Positions 36,280 to 46,333 of a stretch of DNA of 58,025 nucleotides are shown here, piece by piece (position 1 is the first letter of the stretch; every line of letters starts with the position of its first letter). The stretch comes from Betaproteobacteria bacterium (GTDB taxonomy: Bacteria; Pseudomonadota; Gammaproteobacteria; Burkholderiales; Casimicrobiaceae), in contig VBCY01000208.1 of NCBI GenBank assembly GCA_005882995.1, positions 1 to 58,025 of the forward strand. Reading direction: 5' to 3'. A model generated the notes under the pieces. It was not told the DNA's origin. It saw nothing but the letters and a program-made list of their open reading frames with translations, and made no database searches. Both the position numbers and the translations under genes were made by a program.

Positions 36280-36867
36280 TCAACCCTGAGTGATCACGCC
36301 ACAGGCGACCCAGCCGTTCGGAACTCCTCCGAATTCGGGCTTCGGATCACGAACGACCGTGTTGTGTACGACCACTGCACGGCCAACGATGTCCGTCGGC
36401 TTTCCATCGCCGACCGTGAGACCGGTAAGAGTGGCCTGCATGGCGGCGTTGCCCTCGCTTCCAGTCCATAGTTCGGGCAGGTCACCGGCGCGCTTTGCGC
36501 CGGGCGGCGCGCCAGCAATCTGCCAGACCGGGCCTGCGCTGGCTGCATTGGGAGAACTGCAATTGCCGTTGTCGTGGATATAGATGCTGTGCGGTCCAAG
36601 ACTTAAGTTGAACACGCTTGCGGCAACGCCCACCTTGCCTCCACTTTGCCGGAAGGTGATGATCCCGTAGACGTTGGTGTTGCTCTTGGATTTCAGATTC
36701 GCGGTCGCCTGCTTGGGTCCGGGAGGAAAAAGCCCGAGGCCCTTGATCTCGGCACTCGTGTCCCCGGTCGCCGTACAGGCGGAAACCAGCACGCCAGCGA
36801 TGATTCCCAGCGCGCCGACGCAGCTCCGGAAGGCGCGGCCGTTCAGACCATGACGCGGCGGGTACAT
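36280..36867 (-). CDS. SodC paralogue with destroyed metal site
   Basis: 195 aa from ATG 36867, which overlaps the stop of the upstream sodC (TGATG), so the two are coupled. Lipoprotein-like N-terminus with lipobox VSAC. The fold is recognisable (GPHSIYIHDNGNCSS, VGRAVVVHN, WVACGVITQG) and both disulfide Cys (103, 189) are kept. But the first Cu ligand of GFHVH is Tyr, the bridging His of GGHFNP is gone (GPVWQ), PHG is PPG, and HHAGD is KRAGD. Only the second His, the Asp and the last His remain. It therefore cannot bind copper/zinc as a SOD does. Whether it is decayed or repurposed is unknown. Confidence 0.8.
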   Translation of the reverse strand: MYPPRHGLNGRAFRSCVGALGIIAGVLVSACTATGDTSAEIKGLGLFPPGPKQATANLKSKSNTNVYGIITFRQSGGKVGVAASVFNLSLGPHSIYIHDNGNCSSPNAASAGPVWQIAGAPPGAKRAGDLPELWTGSEGNAAMQATLTGLTVGDGKPTDIVGRAVVVHNTVVRDPKPEFGGVPNGWVACGVITQG

Positions 36868-37379
36868 CAACTCTTGCGGATCACGCCACAAGCCACGCGT
36901 GCGCCCGAGTTGCCGGTGGGCTGCGTCGTGTAGTCGTCGGCGTCCTTGTGCACGATAACGGCTTTGCCGACGACGTCGCCACTGCCGCTGCCGACACTGA
37001 TGCCTGACAACTCCGTGGTGAGCGAAGCGTTGCCCGATGCGTCAGCAACCAGCATCGGCATGTCACCCGCGTGATGATCAGGCTTGGAAGGATCGCCATG
37101 CGGCTTGCCGAAGGGATTGAAGTGTCCGCCTGCGCTCATGCCGTCGCCGGAACTGCAGTCGCCCTTTTCATGCACATGGAATCCATGCGCACCAGGCGTG
37201 AGTCCTGAGACCCTTGCGACGACGACGACTTTGTCGGCCTTCGGAGTGAATGTCACAGAACCCGACGTATTATTACCTTGGGTTGCTTCCAGCGTAGCCA
37301 CTGCGGCCGGCCCCTGCGCGGTCATCGTCGCGCATGCGGCGATGATCGCGGTGAGCGCCATCAACATCGCGGTTTTCAT
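36867..37379 (-). CDS. sodC: Superoxide dismutase [Cu-Zn], periplasmic
   Basis: Periplasmic Cu,Zn-SOD, 170 aa from ATG 37379 (MKTAMLMALTAIIAACATM). Lipobox IAAC, so probably a lipoprotein. All ligands are present: GAHGFHVHEKGDCSS (His 68, 70), GGHFNPFGKPHG (His 86, 94), DHHAGD (His and Asp) and AVIVHKDADDY (His 144); Cys 75 and Cys 164 form the disulfide. The degenerate paralogue follows, with overlapping stop and start. Confidence 0.92.
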   Translation of the reverse strand: MKTAMLMALTAIIAACATMTAQGPAAVATLEATQGNNTSGSVTFTPKADKVVVVARVSGLTPGAHGFHVHEKGDCSSGDGMSAGGHFNPFGKPHGDPSKPDHHAGDMPMLVADASGNASLTTELSGISVGSGSGDVVGKAVIVHKDADDYTTQPTGNSGARVACGVIRKS

Positions 37380-37610
37380 CGTTTCTCCCTTGGGTGATCT
37401 GTAGTCTGCAGGCGCAGTTTCGCGCACTGAAGGAGCGACGGATCATAAGGGAAGCGCCGCACGTTGCCAACCTTGCGACGCGAAGTAGAACTACGGTTGC
37501 GGCAGACTATTCATATTTTGCCGCATGCAACATTGACATGTCTTGCGAGGCGGCGGAGCCAAAAAGCGGAGGAGTCTCTCGACCCCTCCTTGATACTTGC
37601 GGCCCTCGCG

Positions 37611-39143
37611 TCAGGGAACAAACAGGTTGACGCAATTCCCCGGTTGCAAAGGATTCTGGGAGATTGCTCCGCCCTTGGGTATGCACTGGCTCGGTGGCAG
37701 CGGAGAATTGGACTCGACATGGTCCACGAGGAGGTCGAATGCCTTCTGCGAGTGCGGCTGGATCGGCGCCAATTGTGGGAACGGAATGACGTACGGATCG
37801 ATGTGATTCCCGTTCTGCACTTCGTATAGCCGGTATTGCGCGTTGCGCTGGTCGTTATTACCCTGACGCGAGGCATTCACCACAGCCTCGTAAGCACGCG
37901 CCTGACGCTTGATCGGCAACAGCGCATCCATCGTGCCCGCCACGGTGACCAAGGGCTTCTTGATCTTTCCAGTAGTCTGGACGGCCGCAACGCTATCGTA
38001 GACGCCGGGTACGTTCAGGCGCGAAAGGTAGTCGTAGTTGGCGAGACCGGAAACGTAGGTGTCGTAGCTAGGATCAAACCGCTTTTGCCACTGACACGTC
38101 GTGACCTCCCAGAACGATCCGTTGTAACGGCCCCAAAGCGAATCGACACCAGTTGGCGTGTGGTTCACGATGTCCGGGGGATACCCGGCGGCGAGAATAT
38201 TCTGTGCCGCTTTGCTGTTGGGATCGTAACCGGACGCTACATAGGCAGGGAAGTTCGCGAGGACGTGCGGCAAGTCGACGAGGACGTTCGGTCCGTTTGG
38301 GTCGATGAACGTCCCTTCCCAGTCCACGCCACCGTCAAACAGATTCGGTGCCTCTTCGATCGCCCGCCTCACCTGGTAGCCGCCGTTCGACGTACCGACC
38401 GCGTACGTCCGGCGCGGGAAATGACCGTACGTGACCCGCGTGGCTTCCTGCGCGAGGCTGGCGGTGAGCAGCATGTATTGAGTCCACACCGTGAATGGCT
38501 TTTGCGGGTCGCTCGTGTAGTAGTGAACCCAGTTAGTCGAACTTGGATTCAACCGGCATGCTAATGGATCACCCGCTGGTGGCGTTAGCGAACCAAGCAA
38601 CACAAAGTATACGTTGAGCACACCCTTGTTCTGGGAGGCGTAGGCATAACCCTTGGGCAGAACATAGTCGCTCCACGCCCAGTCCCCGTTGTACTCGCTG
38701 CGCGTGCCAGCAACGCCGGCCACTACAAGTTTTCCGTTCCAGTTATCGGGAAAGCGAAGCAGGAACCGCGCTTCCTTCCCGGGATCATCCGCGAACCAGC
38801 CCTCGACCTGGATGCCAGGTACGGCAACCAGCGTCGGTGTCGGTCCATTAGAAATCACGGACCGATCCGTTTGAGGAGTAAAGGAGAAGTTGGAGCCCAG
38901 GATCGTCGGCCCGGGGAGCGGCGTGCCGTCTGCGAAGGTCTTGATCGAGTTGTCGAGCGGTGTGATGCCCGTGGTACCAAATGGGTTATTGGCTCTCAGG
39001 TCGGTGCTGTGAAAGCAGAGGACACCCACGGCCTTGCCCGCAAGGAACTGCTGGATTTCCGGACATCCGGGAGCAGCCAATACGACTCCGGAACATAGTA
39101 GCGACACCAATAACACGCCGACAAGATTTGTGACTCTTCCCAT
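37611..39143 (-). CDS. Secreted alpha/beta hydrolase (tannase or 3HB-oligomer hydrolase-like)
   Basis: 510 aa with a signal peptide (VGVLLVSLLCSGVVLAA). Probable nucleophile in YAVGTSNGGYQVRRA (GxSxG), Asp in VAGTMDALLP and His in QNGNHIDPY, the order of the tannase/feruloyl-esterase fold. The family is not certain; extracellular polyhydroxyalkanoate oligomer hydrolases look similar. Codon use here appears more AT-rich than in neighbours, and flanking gaps are gene-poor, suggesting a later acquisition. Preceded by 230 bases (37380-37610) with no gene. Confidence 0.65.
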   Translation of the reverse strand: MGRVTNLVGVLLVSLLCSGVVLAAPGCPEIQQFLAGKAVGVLCFHSTDLRANNPFGTTGITPLDNSIKTFADGTPLPGPTILGSNFSFTPQTDRSVISNGPTPTLVAVPGIQVEGWFADDPGKEARFLLRFPDNWNGKLVVAGVAGTRSEYNGDWAWSDYVLPKGYAYASQNKGVLNVYFVLLGSLTPPAGDPLACRLNPSSTNWVHYYTSDPQKPFTVWTQYMLLTASLAQEATRVTYGHFPRRTYAVGTSNGGYQVRRAIEEAPNLFDGGVDWEGTFIDPNGPNVLVDLPHVLANFPAYVASGYDPNSKAAQNILAAGYPPDIVNHTPTGVDSLWGRYNGSFWEVTTCQWQKRFDPSYDTYVSGLANYDYLSRLNVPGVYDSVAAVQTTGKIKKPLVTVAGTMDALLPIKRQARAYEAVVNASRQGNNDQRNAQYRLYEVQNGNHIDPYVIPFPQLAPIQPHSQKAFDLLVDHVESNSPLPPSQCIPKGGAISQNPLQPGNCVNLFVP

Positions 39144-39447
39144 AAGTTCTGTCCTCCTGTGAAGTTAAAGTCGTTCAATACAGTCGATTCATTGCTGACC
39201 GATCGTGGGTCGATAGATCCCCTTGGCCACGCATGCTCCATTTGTTATTGGGTCCAACGAACAGCTTGGAAAGCTGATCAAGCCTGTCAAGGACGTTACG
39301 GCTAGCGGGTAAGCCCTCGCATTGTCACTTAACTTAGCCTGTTCGACAACAACAACACGCCGGCGATCGTCGTAAGAATAGATTCCGACCAAGTGTTGCC
39401 GCTGAACAAGAACGCTGCAGTGAACGAGACGTCGGCGCGTGTACGAC

Positions 39448-39555
39448 GGCAAGTATCGGCTCACTGCGATCGGCGCGAGCGATCTGCGCTACATCCAAGC
39501 GACCAACGGCTAACATTTCTACGCCGTCCTCGTCGGCTTCCCGGAGTCAGCCAGT
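39448..39555 (+). pseudogene. Possible remnant of a fucosidase-like C-terminus
   Basis: A plus-strand frame reads GKYRLTAIGASDLRYIQATN then a stop (39511-39513) followed in frame by HFYAVLVGFPES. This pattern resembles the end of alpha-L-fucosidases (GH29), where DIRFT... and ...LYA(F/I)VLGWP occur in that order. No other part of such a gene is present, so only a relic is suggested, with low confidence. Confidence 0.3.
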
Positions 39556-39606
39556 TGTACATTCCGGTCCACTGAGCCCCCATCCGGCGAGACGGGTTAG
39601 AATGTG

Positions 39607-39638
39607 ACGGCCGCTTTCAAAGGCGGCCGTTTTCTTTT
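39607..39638 (+). terminator. Rho-independent terminator 24 bases upstream of hslU
   Basis: ACGGCCGC ... GCGGCCGT stem of 8 base pairs, followed by TTTTCTTTT. The tail reads on the plus strand, so it would end transcription entering from the left. No gene on that strand is seen before it, and little room remains for a separate hslU promoter. Confidence 0.75.
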
Positions 39639-39661
39639 CCCGCCTCGCGACAGTACCCGCC

Positions 39662-40993
<1,332 letters not shown>

Positions 40994-41020
40994 CTCAAGC
41001 ACCCGCCATCCACGATTCCG

Positions 41021-42703
41021 ATGCGCGATCTTCTGTTCAAGAATGCACTGGTCTTCGATGGCAGCGGGCATCCGCCAGCGGTGAACGACGTAGTCGTGGA
41101 CAATGGCATGATCCAAGACATCGGTCGCGACATTGCCGGGACAGCGCATCACGTAATTTCCGCAGACGGGCTGGCGCTGATGCCCGGCATCATCGACAGC
41201 CACACCCATTTCGACGCGCAGATCACTTGGGACCCGTACGTGCGCCCGTCGCCGGCGCTGGGAGTCACCACTGCAGTCATCGGCAATTGCGGCTTCACCA
41301 TCGCGCCCTGCAAGCCCGAGCACCGTGATCTGACCATGCGCAATCTCACTCAGGTCGAAGGCATGTCGCTCGACGTGCTGCGCCAGGGGATCGCCTGGGA
41401 TTTCGAAACATTTCCCGAGTACCTGGATCAGCTCCGCCGCAACGGTTGCGTGTTGAACATCGCCGCCTACGTCGGACATAGCAGCGTACGCACCTTCGTC
41501 ATGGGCGCGGACGCATCCCGCCGCGTCGCCACCGACGGTGAGATCAGTGAGATGCAGGCCATCGTTCGCGACGCAATGCGCTCAGGCGCCGTGGGATTTG
41601 CAAGCAGCACGTCACCTGCGCACAACGGCGAGGCCGGTTTGCCGATGCCCTCGCGGCTTGCCGACGATCGCGAGATGCGTGCGCTGGTCGAGGCGATGGG
41701 CGACTCGGGCCATGGCGTCACCATGCTTACCAAGGGCGCGCACACCACGATCGCATTTCTTGAATCACTTGCCGCGGACTCTCGCCGGCCCGTGATGATC
41801 GCAGCGCTGCTTCACAACAGTACCAATCCGCAAGTCGTATTCGACGAGCTCGAGGCGATCTCGGTGGCTAACGCGCGCAGCCACAAGCTGGTCGGTCAGG
41901 TTTCCTGTTGTCCGCTGACGATGGATTTCACTCTCCTCTCGCCGTACCCGGTCGAAGGACTGCGGAGCTGGAAGCCGGCGCTGGGCCAACATGGCGATGC
42001 GCTGAAGACAGTGCTTGCCGGCAAGGACTTTCGCGATGCCGTGCGCGCCGAGCTTGCCTCGCCCAGCCATTTTCGGCTGTTCAATGGCGAGTGGAGCAAG
42101 GTGCAGGTCGTGGAAACGGCATCCAACGCCAACTCAGTCTATGAGCAGCGAAGCATTGGCGACATTGCAACTGCCCAGCAGCGTGACCCGCTCGATGTCA
42201 TGCTCGATCTGGCGCTGAACGAGGATCTGAAGACCGTCTTCACGGCATTGCTGCTCAACTCGGACGAGGCAGCGGTCGCGAAGATGCTCAACCACCCGCA
42301 CAGCCTGGTGAGCTTAAGCGACGCCGGCGCACACCTGACGTTCTTCAACGACGCCGGCTTCGGCTTGCACCTGCTTGGGCACTGGGCCCGTGATCTCGGA
42401 GTCATGTCGATGAGCGAGGCCGTGCGACGGCTGACGACTCAGCCGGCCAGCATTCTCGGCTTGCGTAACCGAGGCGTGCTACGCGAGGGCAACGCGGCCG
42501 ACCTGCTGCTGTTCGATCCCGCCACCATTGGGCGCGGTCCGAAGCGCCGCGTCTTCGATCTGCCCGGAGGCGCGCCGCGTTTGACCACCGATGCGCTCGG
42601 CGTGGTTGGCGTCTGGGTCAACGGACGATGCATCGCGGACGCGTCCGGCGTCCACGATTCGGCGCCACTCGCGGGAGAGCTGCTCACGCGCTTCGCGGCG
42701 TGA
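41021..42703 (+). CDS. N-acyl-D-amino-acid deacylase-like amidohydrolase
   Basis: 560 aa TIM-barrel amidohydrolase. Metal-site motifs: GIIDSHTHFDAQITWDPYV (HxH), the Cys of IGNCGFTIAPCK, LTKGAHTTIAFLES, and the Asp of LVSLSDAGAHLTFFNDAGFG, with C-terminal PDxVVxxD-type NAADLLLFDPATIG. These are typical of the D-aminoacylase group (amidohydrolase family 3). Substrate not known. 27 bases after hslU; followed by a hydratase in the same direction. Confidence 0.82.
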   Translation: MRDLLFKNALVFDGSGHPPAVNDVVVDNGMIQDIGRDIAGTAHHVISADGLALMPGIIDSHTHFDAQITWDPYVRPSPALGVTTAVIGNCGFTIAPCKPEHRDLTMRNLTQVEGMSLDVLRQGIAWDFETFPEYLDQLRRNGCVLNIAAYVGHSSVRTFVMGADASRRVATDGEISEMQAIVRDAMRSGAVGFASSTSPAHNGEAGLPMPSRLADDREMRALVEAMGDSGHGVTMLTKGAHTTIAFLESLAADSRRPVMIAALLHNSTNPQVVFDELEAISVANARSHKLVGQVSCCPLTMDFTLLSPYPVEGLRSWKPALGQHGDALKTVLAGKDFRDAVRAELASPSHFRLFNGEWSKVQVVETASNANSVYEQRSIGDIATAQQRDPLDVMLDLALNEDLKTVFTALLLNSDEAAVAKMLNHPHSLVSLSDAGAHLTFFNDAGFGLHLLGHWARDLGVMSMSEAVRRLTTQPASILGLRNRGVLREGNAADLLLFDPATIGRGPKRRVFDLPGGAPRLTTDALGVVGVWVNGRCIADASGVHDSAPLAGELLTRFAA

Positions 42704-42743
42704 TTTCGCGCCATCGTCTTTTCTTCCGAGCCGAGAAATCGCA

Positions 42744-43439
42744 ATGCCCGCCGCAACGATCGAAAGCGCCGCACTTTTACTGGTCGCGGCAAGGCGAGCT
42801 CGGCGTGCGGGCGCTCGCCTGCCGGAATCGTTGCGGCCGCCTGACTTCGAGACTGCTCTTGCCATCCAGCAACGCGTCACGGAGTTGCTGGGCCTGCCGA
42901 TCGGCGGTTGGAAGTGTTCGCTGCCGGCGGCCGATCGTCCGGTTGCGGTGGCGCCGATCTACCCGCCCACGATCTGCGAGCGCTCGCCCTGCGCCTTCCT
43001 GCCCATTGGCGGCATGGCGCGCGTCGAGCCTGAAATCGCGTTTGCCATGGCGCACGATCTGCCGCAGCGCACTTCACCGTATACCGAAGCCGAAGTTCTG
43101 GACGCGGTGGGCGAGCCGCGCCTGGTGCTGGAGTTGATCGGCCCGCGTTACGCCGATCCAGGCGTCCTCACCTTTCTCGAAGTGCTTGCCGACGCCATCA
43201 ATAATCAGGGTTTGTACGTCGGACCTCCTGTGCAGGGCAGGCACGGAGATGGCCATCCGCTGAAGCCGCTGGTATGGCTTGCCAATTTTCTGGCTACGAG
43301 AGGAGAGGGTCTGCGCGCCGGACAAATCGTGACCACAGGTTCGTATTGCGGCGTCATCGATGTCCCGCTGAACAAGGCGCTGACGGTGAATTTCGGAACG
43401 CTCGGAGCGCTGTCGGTCGAGTTCAATGCGGCGGCGTAG
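42744..43439 (+). CDS. 2-keto-4-pentenoate hydratase / FAH-family hydrolase
   Basis: 231 aa. IGGWKCSLPAADRPVAVAPI, then ARVEPEIAFAMAHDLPQRTS (metal-binding E-x-E) and EPRLVLELIGPRYADPGVLT, and a C-terminal LRAGQIVTTGSYCGVIDVPL, the layout of the bacterial hydratase/decarboxylase family acting in meta-cleavage pathways. The substrate is unknown: no aromatic ring-cleavage genes are nearby. 40 bases after the amidohydrolase and upstream of the SDR, suggesting a catabolic operon. Confidence 0.8.
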   Translation: MPAATIESAALLLVAARRARRAGARLPESLRPPDFETALAIQQRVTELLGLPIGGWKCSLPAADRPVAVAPIYPPTICERSPCAFLPIGGMARVEPEIAFAMAHDLPQRTSPYTEAEVLDAVGEPRLVLELIGPRYADPGVLTFLEVLADAINNQGLYVGPPVQGRHGDGHPLKPLVWLANFLATRGEGLRAGQIVTTGSYCGVIDVPLNKALTVNFGTLGALSVEFNAAA

Positions 43440-43469
43440 AATTTGCAGATCTCACCCAAGTGGACATTC

Positions 43470-44228
43470 ATGAACCAATAGGACCTTTCAGGACGCTCCA
43501 GGCTGATCACCGGCGGCGCGGGTGGGATCGGCAGAGCGATCGCCCGTTGTGCGCTCGACTTTGGCGCTCTGGTGAGTCTGTGGGATCACACTGAGGAAGG
43601 GCTGCATGATGCCCGCAGCGAGCTCCGCGCCGATATCGCGTTGCGCCGCGTAGACGTCACCGATCAGGGCGCTATCGAATCAGCGCTCGCCGCCGACGTC
43701 GCCGCATTCGGTCGCATCGATGCCTTTGTCAACAGTGCAGGCATTCTGGGCGAAGTTTTGCCGTTGTGGGAGACGGATCCTGCCGCTTTTCGCCGCGTTC
43801 TCGAGGTGAATCTGGTGGGTTCCTATCTGTGTCTTCGCGCAGCGCTTGATGTGATGCGACGGCAGGAGCCAAGGCCGCTTCGCGGCCACATCGTCAATGT
43901 GGCGTCGGTGCAGGGCAAGGAAGGCCTGCCGCTGGCAGGCGCCTACGGTGCATCGAAGGCGGGGCTCATCGCGCTCACCAAAACCGCGGGTAAGGAAGCC
44001 GCACCGCTCGGCATCATGGTCAACTGCGTGACGCCCGCAGCAACCGACACGGCCATGGTTCGCGGGATGTCGCCGGAGCGGCGCGCCGACGTCGTCAGCC
44101 GCATCCCTCTCGGGCGCATGGCGGAAGCGCACGAGATTGCGCGCATGGTGGCGTTCCTGTGCTCCGACGACTGTTCTTTCTCCACAGGTGCGGTCTTCGA
44201 TCTCTCGGGTGGCCGCGCGACATATTGA
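43470..44228 (+). pseudogene. SDR-family oxidoreductase with a stop codon at codon 4
   Basis: From ATG 43470 the frame reads MNQ, TAG (43479-43481), then DLSGRSRLITGGAGGIGRAI without shift, so only a nonsense codon breaks it. Homologous SDRs begin M-x-x-(Y/F)-DLxGR. Downstream it is complete: NSAGILGEVLPLWET, IVNVASVQGKEGLPLAGAYG, catalytic YGASKAGLIALTK, and C-terminal GAVFDLSGGRATY. No in-frame start before the Gly-rich loop looks usable. Either one base was misread (TAY to TAG) or the gene is dead. Follows the hydratase by about 30 bases. Confidence 0.75.
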
Positions 44229-44240
44229 GTGTTAATAGGG

Positions 44241-45380
44241 TTAATCCAGCGTGCTGCGCCAGAAGCGCAGGCCGACCGCGCTCACTGCCAGCATGAACAG
44301 CGCAATCGGCCACGCGTCGGGAAACACCTCCGACCAGCCGTTGCCTTTAAGAAGCACCCCGCGCACGATGCGCAGAAAATGCGTCAAAGGCAGCACTTCG
44401 CCGACCACCTGAGCCCAGTTCGGCATGCCGCGAAACGGGAACATGAAGCCGGAAAGCAGGATCGATGGCAGGAAAAAGAAGAATGTCATCTGCACCGCTT
44501 GCAGCTGATTCTGGGCCAGCGACGAAAAAGTGAGCCCGAGCGTCAGGTTGGCCGCGATGAACAGCAGCACCGCCAGGTACAAGGTCAACAGATTGCCTTG
44601 CATCGGAACGGTGAACAGCAGCCACGCGAGAGTCAGAACGATCGTAATCTGCAGCAGGCCGATCACCACGTAGGGAACGATCTTTCCCGTCATCACTTCG
44701 AGTGCGGTGGCCGGCGTGGCGAGCAGGTTTTCCATGGTACCGCGCTCGCGCTCGCGGGTGATGGCCAGCCCCGTCATCATCACCATGGTCATCGTCAGAA
44801 TGACTCCCATCAATCCGGGCACGATGTTGTATTGGGTGACGGCTTCGGGGTTGTAGCGTGGATGAATACGCACTTCAAACGCGCCCGGAGTTGCGGCCAG
44901 AGCCGCGAGCGGTCCGGTGAGATCATGTGCCAGTACGGTCTGCGCGAGCTGGTTGACGGCAGCAATCGCGTTGCCGGTTGCCGCCGGGTCGGTCGCATCG
45001 GCTTCGAGTAACAGTGCAGGACGCTCCCCTCGAACCAGACGTTGGGAAAAATCCGCCGGGATGGAGACGACGAATTGCGCCTTTCCCTCGGCCAGCATGC
45101 GATCGGCTTGCTGTTCGTCGGCGGCCTCGCCGATGAATGCGAAATAATCGCTGTTGCGCAAACCCGCCAGGATGCTGCGAGAAAATTCGCTGCGATCTGC
45201 AATCAGCGCTGCAGTGGGCAGATGCTTGGGATCGGAATTGATGGCAAACCCGAACAGCACCAGCTGAATCACGGGGATGCCGACGATCATGCCGAAGGTG
45301 AGCCGGTCGCGCTTGAGCTGAATGAATTCCTTGCCAACGATACCCAGCCATCGCGAGAGCGAAAACCAGCGCGCGTTCAT
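44241..45380 (-). CDS. ABC-2 type export permease (YbhR-like)
   Basis: 379 aa. N-terminal membrane helix (FGMIVGIPVIQLVLFGFAI), a periplasmic loop of about 140 residues, then five further helices including GVILTMTMVMMTGLAITRER and FFFLPSILLSGFMFPFRGMP. This is the ABC2 membrane family with an N-terminal extracellular loop, as in YbhS/YbhR and DrrB-like exporters. Its start overlaps the ATPase gene's stop (45377-45380). Last of five minus-strand genes. Confidence 0.88.
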   Translation of the reverse strand: MNARWFSLSRWLGIVGKEFIQLKRDRLTFGMIVGIPVIQLVLFGFAINSDPKHLPTAALIADRSEFSRSILAGLRNSDYFAFIGEAADEQQADRMLAEGKAQFVVSIPADFSQRLVRGERPALLLEADATDPAATGNAIAAVNQLAQTVLAHDLTGPLAALAATPGAFEVRIHPRYNPEAVTQYNIVPGLMGVILTMTMVMMTGLAITRERERGTMENLLATPATALEVMTGKIVPYVVIGLLQITIVLTLAWLLFTVPMQGNLLTLYLAVLLFIAANLTLGLTFSSLAQNQLQAVQMTFFFFLPSILLSGFMFPFRGMPNWAQVVGEVLPLTHFLRIVRGVLLKGNGWSEVFPDAWPIALFMLAVSAVGLRFWRSTLD

Positions 45381-46333
45381 GCAGCCGCCGCTGTGGTTTC
45401 CTCAGCGCCCGCCGCGCGCATGAGATGAATGAAGACGTCCTCGAGCCCGGGATCGATGCGCTGCCAGTGTCCTCCCTGCTCGGCCTTGAGCGGTGCGAGA
45501 TCCGCGTCAAGCCGAGCCGCGTCGGCGCCAGTGACATGGAGGGTGCTCCCGAACGCAGCTACCTGCTCGACGGTGGAGAGCTTCCTAAGTCGGTCCGCCA
45601 GTGCTGATAGATCGTCGCCGGTGACCGCCCATGTGACGAGGCTCTGGCTCGCAACGATTTCCTTGGCAGTCCCTTGTGCAAGCAGCCTGCCGTCGAGGAT
45701 GTAGCCAAGCTTGTGACAACGCTCGGCCTCGTCCATATAGTGCGTACTGACCAGAACGGTGATGCCGCGCGCGGCCAGAGCGTGCAGCTCGTCCCAGAAG
45801 TCACGCCGCGCCTTGGGATCGACGCCCGCCGTCGGCTCGTCCAGCAGCAGGAGTTGCGGCTCGTGCAGCAGGCACGCCGCGAGCGCGAGACGCTGCTTCC
45901 AGCCGCCGGACAATGCCCCTGCAAGCTTGTCGGCACTCTGTTTGAGCCCGAGGTGATCGAGGGCGCTCTCGACTCGGCCGGCGCTATCGTTCAACCCGTA
46001 CATGCGGGCGACGAAGCGTAGATTCTCGCGGATGGTGAGATCTTCCCAGAACGAAAAGCGCTGCGTCATGTAACCGACCTGGCGCTTGATCTCGCGCGTG
46101 TCACGCACAATGTCCAGACCGAGGCACGTACCTTCTCCGCTGTCGGGCGTGAGCAGGCCACAGAGCATGCGAATCGAGGTGGTCTTGCCGCTGCCATTCG
46201 GGCCCAGAAAACCGAAGATCTCGCCACGACGCACAGTGAGCGCGAGATCCTTGACCGCATGGTTTGAGCCAAAATGCTTGTTGAGCCCGCGCACGTCGAT
46301 GACGACGTCTGAGCCAGCAACCCCCTGGTTCAT
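45377..46333 (-). CDS. ABC exporter ATP-binding protein (YbhF-like)
   Basis: 318 aa from ATG 46333. Walker A GPNGSGKTTSIRMLCGLLTP, signature LSGGWKQRLALAACLLHEP, Walker B LLLLDEPTAGVDPKARRD. A C-terminal 85-residue extension (SALADRLRKLSTVEQVAAFG) after the H-loop is typical of ATPases that serve ABC-2 exporters. It overlaps the permease stop/start by four bases, and its start overlaps the HlyD stop. Confidence 0.9.
   Translation of the reverse strand: MNQGVAGSDVVIDVRGLNKHFGSNHAVKDLALTVRRGEIFGFLGPNGSGKTTSIRMLCGLLTPDSGEGTCLGLDIVRDTREIKRQVGYMTQRFSFWEDLTIRENLRFVARMYGLNDSAGRVESALDHLGLKQSADKLAGALSGGWKQRLALAACLLHEPQLLLLDEPTAGVDPKARRDFWDELHALAARGITVLVSTHYMDEAERCHKLGYILDGRLLAQGTAKEIVASQSLVTWAVTGDDLSALADRLRKLSTVEQVAAFGSTLHVTGADAARLDADLAPLKAEQGGHWQRIDPGLEDVFIHLMRAAGAEETTAAAA

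Larger units (their letters stand above)
39144..39661. other. Gene-poor segment upstream of hslU
   Basis: About 520 bases without an intact gene between the secreted hydrolase and hslU. It contains a decayed glycosidase-like reading frame (39448-39555) and a terminator (39607-39638). The remaining sequence is less GC-rich than neighbours and holds no recognised motif. Confidence 0.6.

Noticed and set aside
39189-39464. 91-codon frame on the minus strand in the gene-poor segment
   Set aside because: No motif or homology, no ribosome binding site, and overlaps the glycosidase-like relic.
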